Below, piece by piece: positions 62,957 through 64,000 of a DNA stretch of 64,000 nucleotides. Origin of the DNA: Chitinophagaceae bacterium PMP191F (GTDB lineage: Bacteria; Bacteroidota; Bacteroidia; Chitinophagales; Chitinophagaceae); contig LGYU01000008.1 in assembly GCA_001302245.1 (NCBI GenBank), forward strand, positions 186,001 through 250,000, written 5' to 3'. The notes below the pieces were generated by a model. That model searched no databases and was not told where the DNA came from. It was given only the letters and a program-made list of their open reading frames with translations. Position numbers and translations under genes: made by a program. Positions within the stretch are counted from its first letter, which is position 1. The number at the start of each line of letters is the position of its first letter.

Positions 62957-64000
62957 ATGAAAAAGCTTGCCTGGGTTGCCTTTTTGTTATGTCTGCTGCA
63001 ACAAACGTATGCACAGGAAAAAACAGATACTTGGCTGGAACAATTGTTACGGACAAATGCCTCTCCTTTTTTGCTGAATGTGCTGAACAAACCCGATTCA
63101 TTTCAATACCAGTTTATCTATACAGAGATCAATCGTGATAAGAACAATCGTCCGCAATTAAAGAATCATTACCTGCACGTAGACAGGAACCGGTATTTTA
63201 ACCCGGCCTCCATGGTAAAAATGCCGGTAGCTTTTGCAGCACTGGAAAAACTGCATCAACTGCAGGTGCCGGGATTGGATAAATACACGCCGATGCTTAC
63301 CGATAGTGCATTTGAGCGGCAAACGTGTGTTACAACCGATACGCTGGCTGCCAATGGACTGCCTTCAGTGGCGCAGTATATCCGCAAGATTTTTCTGATC
63401 AGTGACAATGACGCTTATAACAGGCTGTATGAATTTACAGGTCAGCAAACATTGAATGAAAAGCTGTGTCAGAAGGGGTATAAGGATAGTCGTATTACAC
63501 GTCGTTTTGTAACCATGACTGAAGAACAGAACAGGCATACCAATCCCATTCGTTTTATGCAGGGGGATAAAACAATATACAGTCAGCCAGCTGCATATAG
63601 TACTGTGTCATTCGATTTCAGTAAAAAGATATTGGTGGGCAATGCGCATTACAATCGTGATGACAGCCTGATCAATGCCCCGATGGACTTTACCACACAC
63701 AACAATGTGCCGCTGGAAGATTTTCAACAGCTATTACAATCTGTCATATTCCCGCAGTCAGTACCGGCCCGGCAACGTTTTGATCTTACCAAAGAAGATT
63801 ACCGCTTCCTGTACCAGTATATGTCAGAACTGCCGCGTGAAAGTCATTTTCCGCATTACGACACTACTGAATATTTTGACAGTTATACCAAGTTCTTTTT
63901 CTTTAAGGCAGGCAGGGGTGCAATACCTTCTTATATCCGTGCATTCAATAAAACCGGCTGGTCATATGGATTTCTGACAGATGTTACCTACATCGTTGAT
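62957..64000 (+). CDS. Serine hydrolase with class A beta-lactamase motifs, 3' end cut by the window
   Basis: 348 residues to the right edge without a stop; the 3' end is outside. The signal peptide is MKKLAWVAFLLCLLQQTYAQ. The three motifs of class A penicillin-recognising enzymes are all present: S85-M-V-K88 in FNPASMVKMP, S149-D-N151 in FLISDNDAYNRL and K332-T-G334 in FNKTGWSYG. I cannot place an unambiguous Glu166 equivalent, and the spacing between SDN and KTG (~180 residues) is much longer than in true class A lactamases (~100). It is therefore more likely a beta-lactamase-fold peptidase or esterase in the periplasm than a resistance enzyme. Confidence 0.85.
   Translation, partial: MKKLAWVAFLLCLLQQTYAQEKTDTWLEQLLRTNASPFLLNVLNKPDSFQYQFIYTEINRDKNNRPQLKNHYLHVDRNRYFNPASMVKMPVAFAALEKLHQLQVPGLDKYTPMLTDSAFERQTCVTTDTLAANGLPSVAQYIRKIFLISDNDAYNRLYEFTGQQTLNEKLCQKGYKDSRITRRFVTMTEEQNRHTNPIRFMQGDKTIYSQPAAYSTVSFDFSKKILVGNAHYNRDDSLINAPMDFTTHNNVPLEDFQQLLQSVIFPQSVPARQRFDLTKEDYRFLYQYMSELPRESHFPHYDTTEYFDSYTKFFFFKAGRGAIPSYIRAFNKTGWSYGFLTDVTYIVD

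Noticed and set aside
1-64000. CRISPR arrays, tRNA/rRNA genes, prophage or complete insertion sequences
   Set aside because: No regularly spaced direct repeats, no tRNA-like cloverleaf and no transposase, integrase or phage structural gene were found on either strand.

Overview
The window reads as a chromosomal segment of a Bacteroidota bacterium, most likely of the Chitinophagaceae. The support is the protein families (LytS/LytTR pair, KorB, OMP_b-brl_3 barrel, DUF4097 with an ECF sigma factor, TlpA-type thioredoxins, a metalloprotease of the DUF5117/DUF5118 type), several TAnnTTTG -7 promoter elements, and few Shine-Dalgarno sequences. No rRNA, tRNA, CRISPR array, prophage or complete insertion sequence is visible. 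The two edge genes are cut: an MFS transporter at the left and a serine hydrolase with SxxK, SDN and KTG motifs at the right.

Layout. 1-14.9 kb: mostly housekeeping and cell-envelope genes. These are an MFS transporter with YccF, two convergent M23 peptidases, a LytS/LytTR two-component pair, an S9 peptidase, an AhpD-like protein, a penicillin-binding-type serine hydrolase, korB without korA, a JmjC/cupin protein, a YrdC/YciO protein and RNase HII. 14.9-19.8 kb: a sulfur module. It has a Crp/Fnr regulator, a near-perfect Crp-type palindrome, a CstB-like MBL/rhodanese protein, thioredoxin, two half-size YeeE/YedE channels, then heme A synthase. 19.8-28.5 kb: a membrane patatin lipase overlapping tail to tail with a YegS-type lipid kinase, then a DoxX-like protein, an MFS transporter, an alpha/beta hydrolase, DUF2905 and a Tat-exported Gfo/Idh/MocA oxidoreductase. 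28.9-36 kb: TypA, an L,D-transpeptidase, small secreted proteins and a large zinc metalloprotease.

36-40.5 kb: four family 2 glycosyltransferases, three of them in an operon that ends in meaB. 40.6-44 kb: a LON-domain protein, type III pantothenate kinase, LptC and an aldo/keto reductase. 44-51.6 kb: an ECF sigma factor, an anti-sigma-like protein and a DUF4097 protein, then a 129-bp palindromic element, two TlpA-like thioredoxins and an outer-membrane barrel. 51.8-56.6 kb: a TetR-TolC-HlyD-EmrB tripartite efflux operon whose promoter is covered by two copies of a 15-bp operator-like repeat. 57-64 kb: an HSDL2-like SDR, a degraded lpxR, lysS, a flavin reductase, an internally deleted GxxExxY gene between 14-bp inverted repeats, a fumarylacetoacetase-family hydrolase and the partial serine hydrolase.

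The most interesting items are the sulfur module with a candidate Cys-pair sensor and operator, the GxxExxY unit with terminal inverted repeats, the 129-bp palindrome, the lpxR pseudogene and the doubled operator of the efflux operon. Functions are assigned from recognised motifs and architecture. No database search was run.
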